The notes under the pieces: model-generated
Told to the model about the DNA's origin: nothing
The model's database searches: none
The model's input: the letters and a program-made list of their open reading frames with translations, nothing else
Program-made: the position numbers and the translations under genes
Shown: piece by piece, positions 1-9,159 of the stretch
Numbering within the stretch: the first letter of the stretch is position 1
Layout: each line of letters opens with the position of its first letter
Assembly (NCBI RefSeq): GCF_019634815.1
Contig: NZ_JAHCAP010000006.1
Span: 1 to 64,000, forward strand
Direction of reading: 5' to 3'
Length of the DNA: 64,000 nt
Source: Dokdonella sp.
GTDB lineage: Bacteria; Pseudomonadota; Gammaproteobacteria; Xanthomonadales; Rhodanobacteraceae

Positions 1-210
1 TCAGCCCGACAACCTGCATTTCCGCGCGCCCCACGAGTCGGGATGAATCCCGACCCACATCGGTTCGGCCCGATCTTGGCCTGCCCACGACGCGAGGAAG
101 CTTGTTGCTCGTGGATCGGACCTGCGCCCGACGAGAACGCAAGCCCCGTGGGTCGGGCTTCAGCCCGACGGCAGCGCAAGCCCTGTGGGTCGGGCTTGCG
201 CCCGCAGGCA
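1..210. repeat. Cluster of REP-like palindromes
   Basis: Several short palindromes of one family lie upstream of the first gene. A half element is at the left edge (1-10). Fuller copies are at 37-58 (gtcggg-atgaat-cccgac followed by ccac), 148-169 (gtgggtcgggcttcagcccgac) and 185-209 (gtgggtcgggcttgcgcccg with a diverged right arm). A degenerate copy is near 111-135. Core arms are gtcggg/cccgac with a 3-6 nt loop. Such short dispersed palindromes are common between genes in Xanthomonadales. No gene is apparent in 1-285. Confidence 0.7.
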
Positions 211-285
211 AGCCTCATCACGCGCAGGCACATGGCCGGTTCAGGCGCAGCCTGCGAACATGCGCGGACCTCACCGGAGACCACC

Positions 286-687
286 ATGTCGCGCATGCTC
301 GTGCTCGGGATCACAACGCTGGCGCTGGGTGCCTGCAGTTGGGGCATCCGTCTCGATGCCGGCGGCCAGAAGGTCCGCACCGCCTGGAGCGGCGATGTCA
401 CCGGCTGCATCGACAAGGGCCGCGTTACGGTCTCGGTGCTCGATCATGTCGGCCCGGTCAACCGCAACACGCTCAAGGTGCGTGACGAACTCGAGGTGAT
501 GGCGCGCAACGAAGCCGCGAGCATCGGCGCCGACACCATCAAACCACTGGCCGAACCGCGCGATGGCGAACAGAGCTTTGCCGCCTACCACTGTGGACGC
601 TCGAACACGTCCACCCGCATCGAACAGCGCGATGCCGATGGCGCCGCCACGCAAACCTATCCGATCAAGGATCCTGATCCGCGCTGA
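286..687 (+). CDS. DUF4156-like small lipoprotein
   Basis: Encodes 133 residues. The start ATG at 286 follows a ggag-type ribosome site and gives a typical lipoprotein signal: a short hydrophobic stretch ending in a lipobox (LALGAC), so the mature protein would begin at about Cys16. The longer open frame upstream runs through REP repeats and was not used. The mature part carries a conserved Cys (VTGCIDKG), a GADTI motif and a late YHCG cysteine, the layout of DUF4156 envelope lipoproteins. Function is unknown; envelope location is inferred from the lipobox. Its 3' end overlaps the convergent hydrolase gene by 23 nt. Confidence 0.72.
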   Translation: MSRMLVLGITTLALGACSWGIRLDAGGQKVRTAWSGDVTGCIDKGRVTVSVLDHVGPVNRNTLKVRDELEVMARNEAASIGADTIKPLAEPRDGEQSFAAYHCGRSNTSTRIEQRDADGAATQTYPIKDPDPR

Positions 688-2101
688 GGCGCGGCCGGCT
701 TTTGCCTTCTCCCGCCGGGAAAAGATGACGCGAAGCGCCGGATGAGGGCGGCGCTTGCAGATGCCGTGAATGACCGAAAGGCCGCAGTGGCGCGACTGCA
801 CGCGGTCGCACGGTCGCATCGAAGGGCAGCACCTGTGCATCCGGATCGAAGCGACAGGGGCCGGCATCGGGCGCCTGCGCGAGCAGCGAGGTGCACAGAG
901 TCTGCAGATCGCTGACGCGCGGCTGCGGCGCGCCGCCCATCCAGGCGCGCAAGGCTTCCCAACCCGCCACGCCTTCGGCGAGATTGAAGCCGCAATGCGT
1001 CGGCGCATCCTCGGCGACGATCGCCAGCGTGCGCTGCGCCTCCGGCACCACCGCGCTGATGTAGTCCTGGTTGCCGGGAATCACCAGTTGATCCCGACTC
1101 GTGTGCAGGGAAATCACCTTGGCGTTGCCGATGCGACCGCCGAAATCCGAAGCGGCATGCAGCGCCTGCCACGCACCTGGATCGGCGAGCATGCGCTCGA
1201 TGCCGGCGTCGATTTGCGCGTCGTCGCGGTAATCCACGCCCGCGGTCATGAACGGATTGCGCCCGGCAAGCTTGTCGGGCGCACGCACCAGATCGGCGAG
1301 CACGAAGGTCGAATAGCCGAGATTGGTGAGGAAGAACTTCTCGTCGCTGACGTGGATGAAATCCATCAGCTGGCCAAGCCGTCGCTGCATCGCCTGATTG
1401 CGCACCGACGGCGGCAGGTTGATACCGGTGCAGCGGTTGACTTGTGCCAGGGTCTGGATCACCACGGCGTTGTCGATCACGCCCGCGAGGTTGGACAAAT
1501 CACCGAGGTTGTCGGGAATCGCATCGAGATCGAAGGTCCACCACAGCGGCGCCTGGCCATGCGCGAGTTCGCCGGCATCCTGGCATACCGTCGCGTAGGC
1601 CAGGCGCAAGTCGATCGCGGTGTCCCACAAACGCGCGCCGGCTGCGGCCGGGCACATCGTGAACACGCCCGGCACCGGCGGAAAGCCTTCGGCCTCGGCC
1701 AACCGCAGTGCGATCAGGCCGCCCATCGAACCGCCGAACGGCAGCATGTGGCCGGGCGCGCCGAATCGCTGTGCAAACACCTCGAGCAGGTCGCGGTTGT
1801 CGTCGATCGCATGGAACAGGGCCCAGCCGCGCGTGCGAAAGCTCGAGGCAGCGACCGCATAACCTTCGCTCAGAGCCAAATCCTTGAGCGGGCCCAGATC
1901 CGGTGGGCCCTCGGGTGGGTTCAGATCAAAGCCGTGCTGGTAGAGCACGATCGCGTCGCCGGCCTGCCAGCCTTCGGGCACCGCGATCCGATACCACGCC
2001 CCTGACGCGACCTGACCGGTGATCTCCTGGGGCGCCGCATGCGTGCGGTCCGCATACAGGCCGAGCAAAAGGACAAGCAAGGCAGCAAGGATTGACGGCA
2101 T
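665..2101 (-). CDS. Secreted alpha/beta hydrolase
   Basis: Encodes 478 residues with an N-terminal signal peptide (hydrophobic to about residue 18, cleavage near THA-AP). The hydrolase fold is indicated by an oxyanion-type YQHGFD segment at about 54-59 and the nucleophile elbow GGSMGG, with Ser125 as the predicted catalytic serine. A late Asp and a His in APTHCGF could complete the triad. Substrate is unknown; the family includes secreted esterases and peptidases. The last ~28 residues are encoded inside a dispersed repeat (705-751) and the 3' end of the convergent lipoprotein gene, so they are probably an acquired low-value extension rather than part of the fold. The ATG at 2101 places the signal peptide correctly. 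Confidence 0.8.
   Translation of the reverse strand: MPSILAALLVLLLGLYADRTHAAPQEITGQVASGAWYRIAVPEGWQAGDAIVLYQHGFDLNPPEGPPDLGPLKDLALSEGYAVAASSFRTRGWALFHAIDDNRDLLEVFAQRFGAPGHMLPFGGSMGGLIALRLAEAEGFPPVPGVFTMCPAAAGARLWDTAIDLRLAYATVCQDAGELAHGQAPLWWTFDLDAIPDNLGDLSNLAGVIDNAVVIQTLAQVNRCTGINLPPSVRNQAMQRRLGQLMDFIHVSDEKFFLTNLGYSTFVLADLVRAPDKLAGRNPFMTAGVDYRDDAQIDAGIERMLADPGAWQALHAASDFGGRIGNAKVISLHTSRDQLVIPGNQDYISAVVPEAQRTLAIVAEDAPTHCGFNLAEGVAGWEALRAWMGGAPQPRVSDLQTLCTSLLAQAPDAGPCRFDPDAQVLPFDATVRPRAVAPLRPFGHSRHLQAPPSSGASRHLFPAGEGKSRPRLSADQDP
705..751. repeat. Degenerate dispersed palindromic repeat
   Basis: A ccttctcccgccgggaaaag...gcgaagcgccggatgaggg sequence resembling the widespread 'ccctctcccgccgggagaggg...gggtgaggg' intergenic repeat of Xanthomonadales. 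It contains the arms ctcccg/cgggaa and cgaagcgcc/gg. It lies between two convergent genes but is read through as the C-terminal coding sequence of the hydrolase on the minus strand. Identification is by pattern memory only. Confidence 0.5.
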
Positions 2102-2192
2102 TCACTCGATTCCATCGCGGAAACTGGAAACGCCACCTTGGGCAATCACGCCTGAGCAGCGTCTGAAGGCCGCGCACGAGCGCATGCGCAGG

Positions 2193-2198
2193 TAGAAT
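2193..2198 (+). promoter_or_regulatory. Possible -10 box (TAGAAT) close to the ubiJ start
   Basis: A TAGAAT hexamer ends 8 nt before the ubiJ ATG at 2207. If it is a -10 element, transcription would begin within a few bases of the start codon, giving a leaderless or nearly leaderless mRNA. No purine-rich ribosome site lies in the gap, which agrees with that reading. No good -35 was found. Confidence 0.35.
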
Positions 2199-2206
2199 CG
2201 CCGCCC

Positions 2207-2854
2207 ATGTCTGCCAATGCCTCGCCACCGATCGCCCGGCCCATGTTCGTGGCTCTGGGCCGCCTGCTCGAATCCGCGCTCAACCGGCTCGTCGATCTCG
2301 ATCCGGAGACGCGCGAGCGCCTGCGCACGCTCGATGGTCGCGCGGTCACGCTCGAACCGGGCACGGGCCTGCCCGCGCTGCGTATCGCAGTCGAGCGTGA
2401 TCAATTGCGCGTGGGACCGGGCTTCGCCGGCGAGTCCGCATTGCGCGTGAACGCGACGCCGGGCAGCCTCCTGGCCATGGCCCTGCGTCGCGGTGCAGCG
2501 GCTCCTGCGGGAGCGGTGCAGATTGCCGGCGATGCCGACCTCGCGCGCCGACTCGAACAGATCGCCTCGCGCTTCGCACCCGATTTCGATGCCGCCTTCA
2601 CCGACGTGTTCGGCGACGTGCTCGGTTTCCAGATTGCGCGCGGCTTGCGCGCGGCCCTGCGCACGATGCGTGGTGCCGCCGATTCCCTGCTGCGCGATGG
2701 CGCCGAATTCCTCAGCGAGGAAGGCCGCGACCTCGTGCCCCGCGCGGAGCTGGAGAACTTTCTCGACGAGGTCGATGAAGTGCGCGAGCGCGGCGACCGC
2801 CTGGGCGCGCGCATCGAACGCCTGCTGCGCGCGCACGGAAGCCCACCCGCATGA
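2207..2854 (+). CDS. ubiJ: Ubiquinone biosynthesis accessory factor UbiJ (SCP2 domain)
   Basis: Encodes 215 residues. The N-terminal half (about 15-120) is an SCP2 sterol-carrier-like lipid-binding domain, and the C-terminal third is helical and charged, as in UbiJ proteins of about 200 residues. In Escherichia coli, UbiJ binds ubiquinone intermediates and helps organise the Ubi complex in the cytoplasm. The stop overlaps the start of ubiB by four bases (ATGA at 2851), so the two are translationally coupled. In E. coli the order is ubiE-ubiJ-ubiB; here no ubiE precedes, the upstream gene being a divergent hydrolase. Family assignment rests mainly on domain character plus the ubiB neighbour. 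Confidence 0.88.
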   Translation: MSANASPPIARPMFVALGRLLESALNRLVDLDPETRERLRTLDGRAVTLEPGTGLPALRIAVERDQLRVGPGFAGESALRVNATPGSLLAMALRRGAAAPAGAVQIAGDADLARRLEQIASRFAPDFDAAFTDVFGDVLGFQIARGLRAALRTMRGAADSLLRDGAEFLSEEGRDLVPRAELENFLDEVDEVRERGDRLGARIERLLRAHGSPPA

Positions 2855-4422
2855 CCGCACTGCGCCAAGTGCCGCGCCTGCTGCGCATTGCCCGCGTACT
2901 CGCCCGCCATCGCATCGACGACCTGCTGCCGCCCGCCCGGCGACCGCGCGCCTTCGCGCTGCTGCGTGTGCTGGGTGCCGGCGCGCCGGCGGCGCAGCGC
3001 ACGCTGTCGCGCGGCGAGCGTCTGGTACAGGCATTGACCGAGCTCGGCCCGATCTTCGTCAAGTTCGGGCAGATCCTCTCCACACGCCGCGACTTGCTCC
3101 CCGATGATGTCGCCAGCGCACTCACGCAATTGCAGGACCGCGTCGCACCGTTCCCGTCGGCTCTGGCACGCAGCCAGATCGAGGCCGCGCTCGGCGCACC
3201 GATCGCGCAGCGCTTCGTCCGCTTCGACGACGCGCCGCTTGCATCGGCCTCGATCGCGCAGGTGCATGCCGCCGCGCTCGCCGACGGACGCGAGGTGGTG
3301 GTCAAGGTGCTGCGGCCCGACATCGACGCGCGCATCGCCGACGACATCGACTTGCTGCGTGCGCTGGCCGGCGTGGTCGTACGCACCCATCCCAATGCCG
3401 ACAAGATCCGGCCACTCGAGGTGGTCGACGAGATCGCGTCGACCTTGCGCAACGAACTCGATCTGCAACGCGAGGGTGCCAATGCCGCCCTGCTGCGGCG
3501 TAATTTCGCTGATTCGCCCGACCTCTATGTGCCCGAGGTGATCTGGTCGCACACCAGCGCGCGCGTGCTCACGCTCGAACGCGTGTACGGCATTCCAGTC
3601 GACGACCTCGCCGCGCTCGATGCGGCCGGCATCGACCGCGTCGCGCTGGCCGAGAAAGGCGTGCGGCTGTTCTACACCCAGGTGTTTCGCGACAATTTCT
3701 TCCACGCCGATGCACACGCCGGCAACATCTGGGTCGACGCGACGCGACCACGCGAACCGCGATTCATCGCCCTCGACTTCGGCATCATGGGTACGCTGCC
3801 CGAGCGCGACCAGTATTGGCTGGCCGAGAACTTCCTGGCGCTGTTTCACCGAGACTACGCGCGTGTCGCCGAGTTGCACGTACGCGCCGGGTGGATGCCC
3901 GCCGATGCGCGACTCGACGAGCTCGAGGCTACCGTGCGCGCGGTGTGCGAGCCGTATTTCACCCGCCCGTTGAGCGAGATCTCGCTCGCCGAAGTGGTGA
4001 TCAAGCTGTTTCAGGTCGCACGCCAGCATCAGCTCACGCTGCAGCCGCAATTGATCCTCATGCAGAAGACCTTGCTCAACATCGAGGGCGTGGGTCGCCT
4101 GCTGCATCCGAAGATCGACATCTGGGCCACGGCGCAACCGGTGCTGGAATCGATCTGGCGCAAGCGTCGCGGACCGCGCGCCCTGCTCAAGGCACTGCGC
4201 CGGCGGGCGCCCGAATGGCTCGCCGCGGCGCCCGATATGCCCCAGCTGGTGCACGCCTGGCTGAGCCAGGCAACCCGCGGCGCAATGGAACTAAGAGTCG
4301 TTTCGGATGATCTCAAGCAGCTCGCGGCACGCTCACGGCAGAACCAGCGCCTGCTCGCGGCGCTGTGCGTGATCGTTGCCTTGTCCGCCATTTCCATCTG
4401 CTGGATGCTGGCGCTGCGCTGA
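2851..4422 (+). CDS. ubiB: Ubiquinone biosynthesis kinase-like protein UbiB
   Basis: Encodes 523 residues, normal for UbiB of the atypical kinase (ABC1/ADCK/UbiB) family that supports coenzyme Q synthesis, probably by extracting or handling lipid precursors at the membrane. Visible hallmarks are the KxGQ motif (KFGQ at 71-74), the alanine-rich loop ASASIAQVH at about 131-139 that replaces the normal kinase glycine loop, Lys152 in VVVKVLRP, the catalytic HADAHAGN segment and DFGIMG metal-binding motif. The C-terminus is a hydrophobic membrane helix (about 500-520). The ATG overlaps ubiJ by ATGA. Identification is secure. Confidence 0.97.
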   Translation: MTALRQVPRLLRIARVLARHRIDDLLPPARRPRAFALLRVLGAGAPAAQRTLSRGERLVQALTELGPIFVKFGQILSTRRDLLPDDVASALTQLQDRVAPFPSALARSQIEAALGAPIAQRFVRFDDAPLASASIAQVHAAALADGREVVVKVLRPDIDARIADDIDLLRALAGVVVRTHPNADKIRPLEVVDEIASTLRNELDLQREGANAALLRRNFADSPDLYVPEVIWSHTSARVLTLERVYGIPVDDLAALDAAGIDRVALAEKGVRLFYTQVFRDNFFHADAHAGNIWVDATRPREPRFIALDFGIMGTLPERDQYWLAENFLALFHRDYARVAELHVRAGWMPADARLDELEATVRAVCEPYFTRPLSEISLAEVVIKLFQVARQHQLTLQPQLILMQKTLLNIEGVGRLLHPKIDIWATAQPVLESIWRKRRGPRALLKALRRRAPEWLAAAPDMPQLVHAWLSQATRGAMELRVVSDDLKQLAARSRQNQRLLAALCVIVALSAISICWMLALR

Positions 4423-4494
4423 GTCATTGCGCAGACCACACCCGCAGCGCGCATTCGCATCCGCACGGGTGCGTACTTCAAATCGAGGGTTCGC

Positions 4495-5226
4495 ATGAAA
4501 CCAAGCACCTTTCTCATCCTTGCTGCCAGCCTGGCCGGCCTGAGCGCCTGCACGCATACGCGCTCGCCAACCAACGAGCAGCTGCACACCCTGCTGCAAG
4601 AAGTACGCCCGCGCAGCAGCACGGTCGCGCCCATCAGCGTGCCCACCGTCCAATGCCTGCGAGCCTGGTCGGGCGATGCCGAACTGGTGCTCGGTGTGCC
4701 GGCCAGTCTCGCCGCCGAGAGCGAGGGTAGGAACACCTGCCGCAAGCACCTCGAGGGTTGGCTCGCCGATTCCGCGCGCAATCCCGCCAAGTTCAGCTTC
4801 GATGACCTCGTCGCGCCCGCCGTCGTGCGTCGCGTCATGGCGATGGTCGAAGGCCACGACCCCGCCGCGGCGCGGGCGGCGGCACAAGCTGCGCAGGCGC
4901 CGATGCCCCCGCGCGCGGTACTCAACAACTCGCCGCGCACGACTGCGCAGGTCACTGGCCCGATGACCGACATCGGCACGACCCATGCGCTGTTGAAGGA
5001 TGCCGACGAGATATGCAAGACCGCAAAGGCCAAGGCCACCACCGCCAATGCGCCGGTGGCCTTGCAGCGCTTCGCCAACTATTGCGAGGGCTACGTCACT
5101 CGTGCGCAGGGTACGCTGGCCAACGCAGCAAGCCTGAGCCCGCAGCAGATCGAGATGGTCGCGCGCGGCGCCAAGGGCATCATCAATGGTGGCCAGCGGG
5201 CGCTGCAGGAAGCGCAGGCAAACTGA
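4495..5226 (+). CDS. Lipoprotein of unknown function
   Basis: Encodes 243 residues. The N-terminus is a lipoprotein signal (Lys2, hydrophobic core, lipobox LSAC, Cys19). The mature protein is alanine-rich and mostly helical, with several cysteines (VQCLRAW, NTCRKH, EICKTA, NYCEGY) that could form disulfides in the periplasm. No recognised domain. It lies 72 nt downstream of ubiB and 12 nt upstream of arfB on the same strand, so it may be co-transcribed with arfB, but nothing in it suggests a shared role. Confidence 0.75.
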   Translation: MKPSTFLILAASLAGLSACTHTRSPTNEQLHTLLQEVRPRSSTVAPISVPTVQCLRAWSGDAELVLGVPASLAAESEGRNTCRKHLEGWLADSARNPAKFSFDDLVAPAVVRRVMAMVEGHDPAAARAAAQAAQAPMPPRAVLNNSPRTTAQVTGPMTDIGTTHALLKDADEICKTAKAKATTANAPVALQRFANYCEGYVTRAQGTLANAASLSPQQIEMVARGAKGIINGGQRALQEAQAN

Positions 5227-5238
5227 GCGAGGCCCGGC

Positions 5239-5661
5239 ATGCTCGACATCGATGGCATCCGCATTCCCGAGGACGAGTTGGTCGAGAAGTTCGTGCGCGC
5301 GACCGGAGCCGGTGGCCAGAATGTCAACAAGGTGTCGAGCGCGGTCGAATTGCGCTTTGACATCGCGCGTTCGAGTGCGCTCGATGAGGCGCTGCGCGCG
5401 CGCCTGCTGGCGCGGCGCGACCGCCGTGTCACCATCGACGGCGTGCTGGTGATTCAGGCACAGCGCTTCCGTGATCAAGCCAAGAACCGCACCGACGCGC
5501 GGGAGCGGCTCGCCGCCCTGGTGCGTGCCGCACTGAACGTGCCCAAGCACCGCGTCGCCACACGGCCGACGCGCGCCTCGAAGGAACGCCGCATCGAGGC
5601 CAAGAAGTCACGCGCGACGATCAAGCGCAACCGTGGCCGTGCAGGCTGGAGTGGCGAGTGA
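5239..5661 (+). CDS. arfB: Alternative ribosome-rescue factor ArfB (peptidyl-tRNA hydrolase)
   Basis: Encodes 140 residues, the usual ArfB/YaeJ length. The release-factor-like catalytic GGQ is at 25-27 in GAGGQNVNKV, and the C-terminus is a long basic tail (RRIEAKKSR, IKRNRGRAG) that enters the empty mRNA channel of stalled ribosomes. ArfB hydrolyses peptidyl-tRNA on non-stop ribosomes independently of tmRNA. It has no stop-codon recognition domain, which separates it from RF1/RF2. Its TGA overlaps the GTG start of the following acyltransferase. Confidence 0.95.
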   Translation: MLDIDGIRIPEDELVEKFVRATGAGGQNVNKVSSAVELRFDIARSSALDEALRARLLARRDRRVTIDGVLVIQAQRFRDQAKNRTDARERLAALVRAALNVPKHRVATRPTRASKERRIEAKKSRATIKRNRGRAGWSGE

Positions 5662-6251
5662 GCCAAACATCGCCGGTGGCGCTGCCGGCATCGATGCCGC
5701 AACTGCCGCAGCATGCCGGGCGACGCCTGTGCAGCTGGTGGTTGCGATGCCGCGGCTGGCAGTTGCGGGGCGACTTTCCCGACGTGCCCAGATTGGTGCT
5801 GATCGCCGCGCCGCACAGCAGTTGGTGGGATGGCTACTGGGGTTTGATCTTCAAGGTTGCGCTGGGTGCCGATGTCGCCTTCATGGGCAAGGCCGAGTTG
5901 TTCCGTGGTCCGCTCGGTTGGTTGCTGCGCAAACTCGGCGGGATTCCGGTCGAACGCGCTGCGGCGCATGGCGTGGTCGAGCAAATGGTTGCCCGCTTTG
6001 CCGCGGCCAGGCAGCTCTGGCTCGGCATGGCGCCCGAAGGTACGCGCAAGCGCGTCACTCAATGGCGCAGCGGCTTCTGGCATATCGCACATGAGGCCGA
6101 CGTACCGATTTTCCCGGTGGCTTTCGACTATCCGAGCCGCTCGATCGTGCTCGGTCCGCTGTTCCACACCAGCGCCGACATGGCGGCCGACATGGTCCGT
6201 CTGCGCAATTGGTACGCTCCATTCCGCGGCCGGCACCACGGCGTTGGCTAG
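5658..6251 (+). CDS. 1-acyl-glycerol-3-phosphate acyltransferase-like protein
   Basis: Encodes 197 residues from a GTG at 5658 that overlaps the arfB stop (GTGA), implying translational coupling. The PlsC-type catalytic HX4D motif is at 53-58 (HSSWWD) and the acceptor-binding PEGTRKR motif is at about 122-128. The family transfers acyl chains to lysophospholipids or related acceptors on the inner face of the membrane. It is a short cytoplasmic form without an obvious membrane helix. Acceptor unknown. Confidence 0.86.
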   Translation: MSQTSPVALPASMPQLPQHAGRRLCSWWLRCRGWQLRGDFPDVPRLVLIAAPHSSWWDGYWGLIFKVALGADVAFMGKAELFRGPLGWLLRKLGGIPVERAAAHGVVEQMVARFAAARQLWLGMAPEGTRKRVTQWRSGFWHIAHEADVPIFPVAFDYPSRSIVLGPLFHTSADMAADMVRLRNWYAPFRGRHHGVG

Positions 6252-6320
6252 CTGCCTTGCGGCTGGCCGAACACGGATGCCCCGTCGCCGGATCCGACGG
6301 GCGTTTGGGGACCAAAACGC

Positions 6321-7277
6321 ATGAAGAAAACCATCAGCACCGTGCTGCAGCCCTTGATCGACGCGGTGCGCGAGGCGGCTGAAACCGTCGAGCCCTGGCA
6401 CAGCTTCTGGCATCACCGGCCGCAACGGGATTTCCCGCCTCGATCGATCCGGGAAATTGCCGATTACAACGGTGCGGATCGCCTGGCCCTGTCATGCACA
6501 CAGACGGAACTGGGTGCGGCCGCTCAGAAGAAACTGGTCAAGGCATGGTGTGAACATCTTCCGAGCCTCGGTGCGGTCAAGTTCCTGTGGTTTCAAACCA
6601 GGGTAACGCAGGAGCTGTTTGACGCTGCCTGCGCGATGCCGAACCTGGAAGGCCTGTACATCAAATGGAGCGGCGTCAGATCCAGCGAGGCACTTGGGCA
6701 GGCAAGGCAGCTCAAGTATCTGCACCTTGGCAGCTCGCCATCGCTGCAACCACTGGATGTACTGGGCGACCTGCCCCGATTGGAATGGCTGGAACTGGAG
6801 AACATCCGGGCCCTGCATGATCTTTCCTTCCTTGCCGGGCTGGGCGGGTTGCGCGGACTTTCGCTCACCGGGGACGGCAACAGCATCAAACCCATTGCGA
6901 TATCGAATCTGGTTCCGCTGCAGGCGCTCGAGCAACTCGAGTGGCTGCGCCTGCAGACGGTGAGCATCGAGGATGATTCACTCGCTCCCATCAGCCGACT
7001 GCCGCGACTGAAACATCTGCTGCTGAGCAATCGATTCCCGATGGCGGAATTCGCCAAGCTCGCCGGCAGCCTGCCACACGTCGCCTGCGATCTGTTCACG
7101 CCTGTCAGCGAGGTCGATTCATGGATGAAATGCAAGAAGTGCAAGGGCGCCCGCATGGTGATGCTCACCGGCGCAGGTGCGCCGTGGTCTTGCACGACGT
7201 GTGATTCGGCGCGAATTCTTCGCCATGAACAAGCGTTCGCGGAGATCGCCAGTCGCGCACGGGCAAGCACCTCCTGA
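6321..7277 (+). CDS. Leucine-rich-repeat protein with C-terminal zinc ribbon
   Basis: Encodes 318 residues. The middle (about 75-245) is built of irregular leucine-rich repeats such as LPRLEWLELENI, LGGLRGLSLTG and LEQLEWLRLQ. The C-terminal 60 residues hold two CxxC knuckles (CKKC at about 271-274 and CTTC at about 291-294), a likely zinc ribbon. There is no signal peptide or membrane helix, so it is probably cytoplasmic. GC content looks lower than in neighbouring genes, which may mean recent acquisition. No annotated relative is recalled; a protein-protein or nucleic-acid binding role is possible but unproven. Its 3' end converges on the membrane protein gene that follows. Confidence 0.72.
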   Translation: MKKTISTVLQPLIDAVREAAETVEPWHSFWHHRPQRDFPPRSIREIADYNGADRLALSCTQTELGAAAQKKLVKAWCEHLPSLGAVKFLWFQTRVTQELFDAACAMPNLEGLYIKWSGVRSSEALGQARQLKYLHLGSSPSLQPLDVLGDLPRLEWLELENIRALHDLSFLAGLGGLRGLSLTGDGNSIKPIAISNLVPLQALEQLEWLRLQTVSIEDDSLAPISRLPRLKHLLLSNRFPMAEFAKLAGSLPHVACDLFTPVSEVDSWMKCKKCKGARMVMLTGAGAPWSCTTCDSARILRHEQAFAEIASRARASTS

Positions 7278-7353
7278 ACGATCCCGGGCAGGGACGAACC
7301 GCCGTCATGCAGCGCGTGGATGGGTGCACGTGCAGTGCGCACCACGCCTACGT

Positions 7354-8784
7354 TCACGCTCGCAGCGCGCGCCCGAACTTCCCGATCAGGATGACAGCGG
7401 TGCAGACCAACCACGCCAGTGCGGCGTTGATCACCAGATGTCCTTGCTTGGCTACATCGGCGAGTCCGTCGCCGAGGATCGTCACGGCAAAGGTCGCCAG
7501 CATCGTCAATACGACCAGGCTGCAGAAGTCCAGCGCGAGACTTCCGCGGCGTGCGCGTGCGCGCCAAGCGAGCGCAATCCACGCCAACAAGGGCAGCGCG
7601 AGCAGGAGGATCTGCATGGTCGGCACGGCTTGCAACAGGCGGCCGACGCTGACGAGATGCGGGATCTGCGAAAAATTTCCACCCTCGACCTGACCCACGT
7701 TGCCAGCGATCCAAGGGTCGAGCGCGAGCACACCGTGACCGAGCATGCGCGAGGTCAGTCGCGGCTCGCTGACAAGCACACGCAGCTGCGCACTGCGCGT
7801 GAAATCGGCGAGGCCCAGACAAACCCGATCGGGCAAGTCGGGAAACTGCCATGCGCGAAAACCGCTGTAGCGCGCGCAGGCAGGATCGATGCCCAGGTCG
7901 GCAAGCAGAGCCGCCTTGTCGTCGGCGAACGGCAACAGTGCGGTGAACACCACGTCGGTACGGTTGTACTGATCGATCGTCTCGATCAATGGATCACTGC
8001 GGTGCAGTTGCACCACCTGCAGCCACATCCCGCAGATCGCGCCAAGCAGCAGCGCCATGCCGCGCCAGGCCAGGCGTCGGCCGCGCCACGCATCGAGCAG
8101 GAGCACGGCCATTGCCAGCGCCAACGGCAAGAACAAGTGCTGGATCTTGCTTGCCGCGAGCGCGAATGCGGCCAGCATGAGCAGCACGAAACGCCAACGG
8201 CGAACGGGCGCATCACGCCACAGCAGGGCGAGCGCGACCACCAGCCAGGCCAGCGTCAAAGCCGTGAATTCGGCATAGAAGGTGTTGAGGTACAGCGTGT
8301 TGCCGGGATCGGCGAACAACAGCGGCAGCAAGGCCGTGTTGGCCAGCGCGGCCAGAGGCTGGCCGCGCGCGATCCAGGCGCGCGCCAGAACGATGGAAAT
8401 CAGCAGCACGACCAGCCAACGCAGCACGCCGATCCAGCGCACGTCGTGGTGTGGTGAAGCGCCGATCAGTTCGGCGATTTTCCAGATCGCGGTAGTCGCT
8501 GCCGTGAACACCAACTCACTCGACCAGTAACACACTGGCTCGACGTCACTGCCGAAACGGAAGTTTGCAAATGGCGCCTGCGGGCTGTTGCGTTGCCTTG
8601 ACGCCCCCGCGTCGAGCGCCGGTTCGAGCATGAAACAGCTCATGTAGCGGGTCTGGTCGTAACTGTTTGCATAGGCCTGCAGCGGATGCTGCGACCACAG
8701 CACGAAGGCGCGCAGGCTGCCCAGCAGCCAAAACGTCACCAGCAAGGTCCAGAGCCAAAGCGGACGCTGCGCTGCCTTGCTCAT
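7354..8784 (-). CDS. Polytopic membrane protein, glycosyltransferase-C-like
   Basis: Encodes 476 residues from the ATG at 8784, chosen because a GGGGGA purine run lies six bases upstream; an ATG 33 nt further upstream is possible. About nine to ten hydrophobic helices are visible. A large non-membrane loop follows the first helix and contains several acidic residues; another lies around TIDQYNRTDV. This layout is like GT-C fold, lipid-linked sugar transferases or DUF-type hypothetical integral proteins, but no diagnostic motif was recognised. No neighbouring sugar genes support a specific pathway. Confidence 0.7.
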   Translation of the reverse strand: MSKAAQRPLWLWTLLVTFWLLGSLRAFVLWSQHPLQAYANSYDQTRYMSCFMLEPALDAGASRQRNSPQAPFANFRFGSDVEPVCYWSSELVFTAATTAIWKIAELIGASPHHDVRWIGVLRWLVVLLISIVLARAWIARGQPLAALANTALLPLLFADPGNTLYLNTFYAEFTALTLAWLVVALALLWRDAPVRRWRFVLLMLAAFALAASKIQHLFLPLALAMAVLLLDAWRGRRLAWRGMALLLGAICGMWLQVVQLHRSDPLIETIDQYNRTDVVFTALLPFADDKAALLADLGIDPACARYSGFRAWQFPDLPDRVCLGLADFTRSAQLRVLVSEPRLTSRMLGHGVLALDPWIAGNVGQVEGGNFSQIPHLVSVGRLLQAVPTMQILLLALPLLAWIALAWRARARRGSLALDFCSLVVLTMLATFAVTILGDGLADVAKQGHLVINAALAWLVCTAVILIGKFGRALRA

Positions 8785-9159
8785 GGGTCCCCCGACTGTA
8801 TCGTTGCGTTGCAGCATTCAATCCACGCCCAAACAGGCGAAACAGCGGCAACGCAAGTCGCCGTCGCCAGACGGGCGCGCCTGCGCAGTGTATCCGCGCC
8901 TGCCTTGGTTTCCCCCGCCCGGTGAAAATGTCGACTGGATCACGGACCGACCGTGACGGATACGCCGGGAAGCACACCGAAGGGTTCCGCGTACGGCCAA
9001 TCCGGACAAGTGTAGGATTTGCCGCGACGGTGACAGGAGTCTGCCGGCCGGGTGCCAAAAGGCGAGTCACCGGTCCGACAACAGCCAGCCACCGCCGGGC
9101 CAGGAACGCGATGTCGCGCTCCGGCCATCCACAAACAGGGCATCGTCCCGAGGAGTGCC
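8785..9159. other. Intergenic region between divergent genes
   Basis: Promoter region of the minus-strand membrane protein and the plus-strand Ser/Thr kinase. Nothing coding was supported. No convincing sigma-70 boxes were found by eye. The kinase ribosome site (gaggag, 9150-9155) is at its right end. Confidence 0.5.

Noticed and set aside
9052..9159. Upstream extension of the Ser/Thr kinase
   Set aside because: Start at 9160 has a strong ribosome site and begins directly at the kinase domain; the extension has none.
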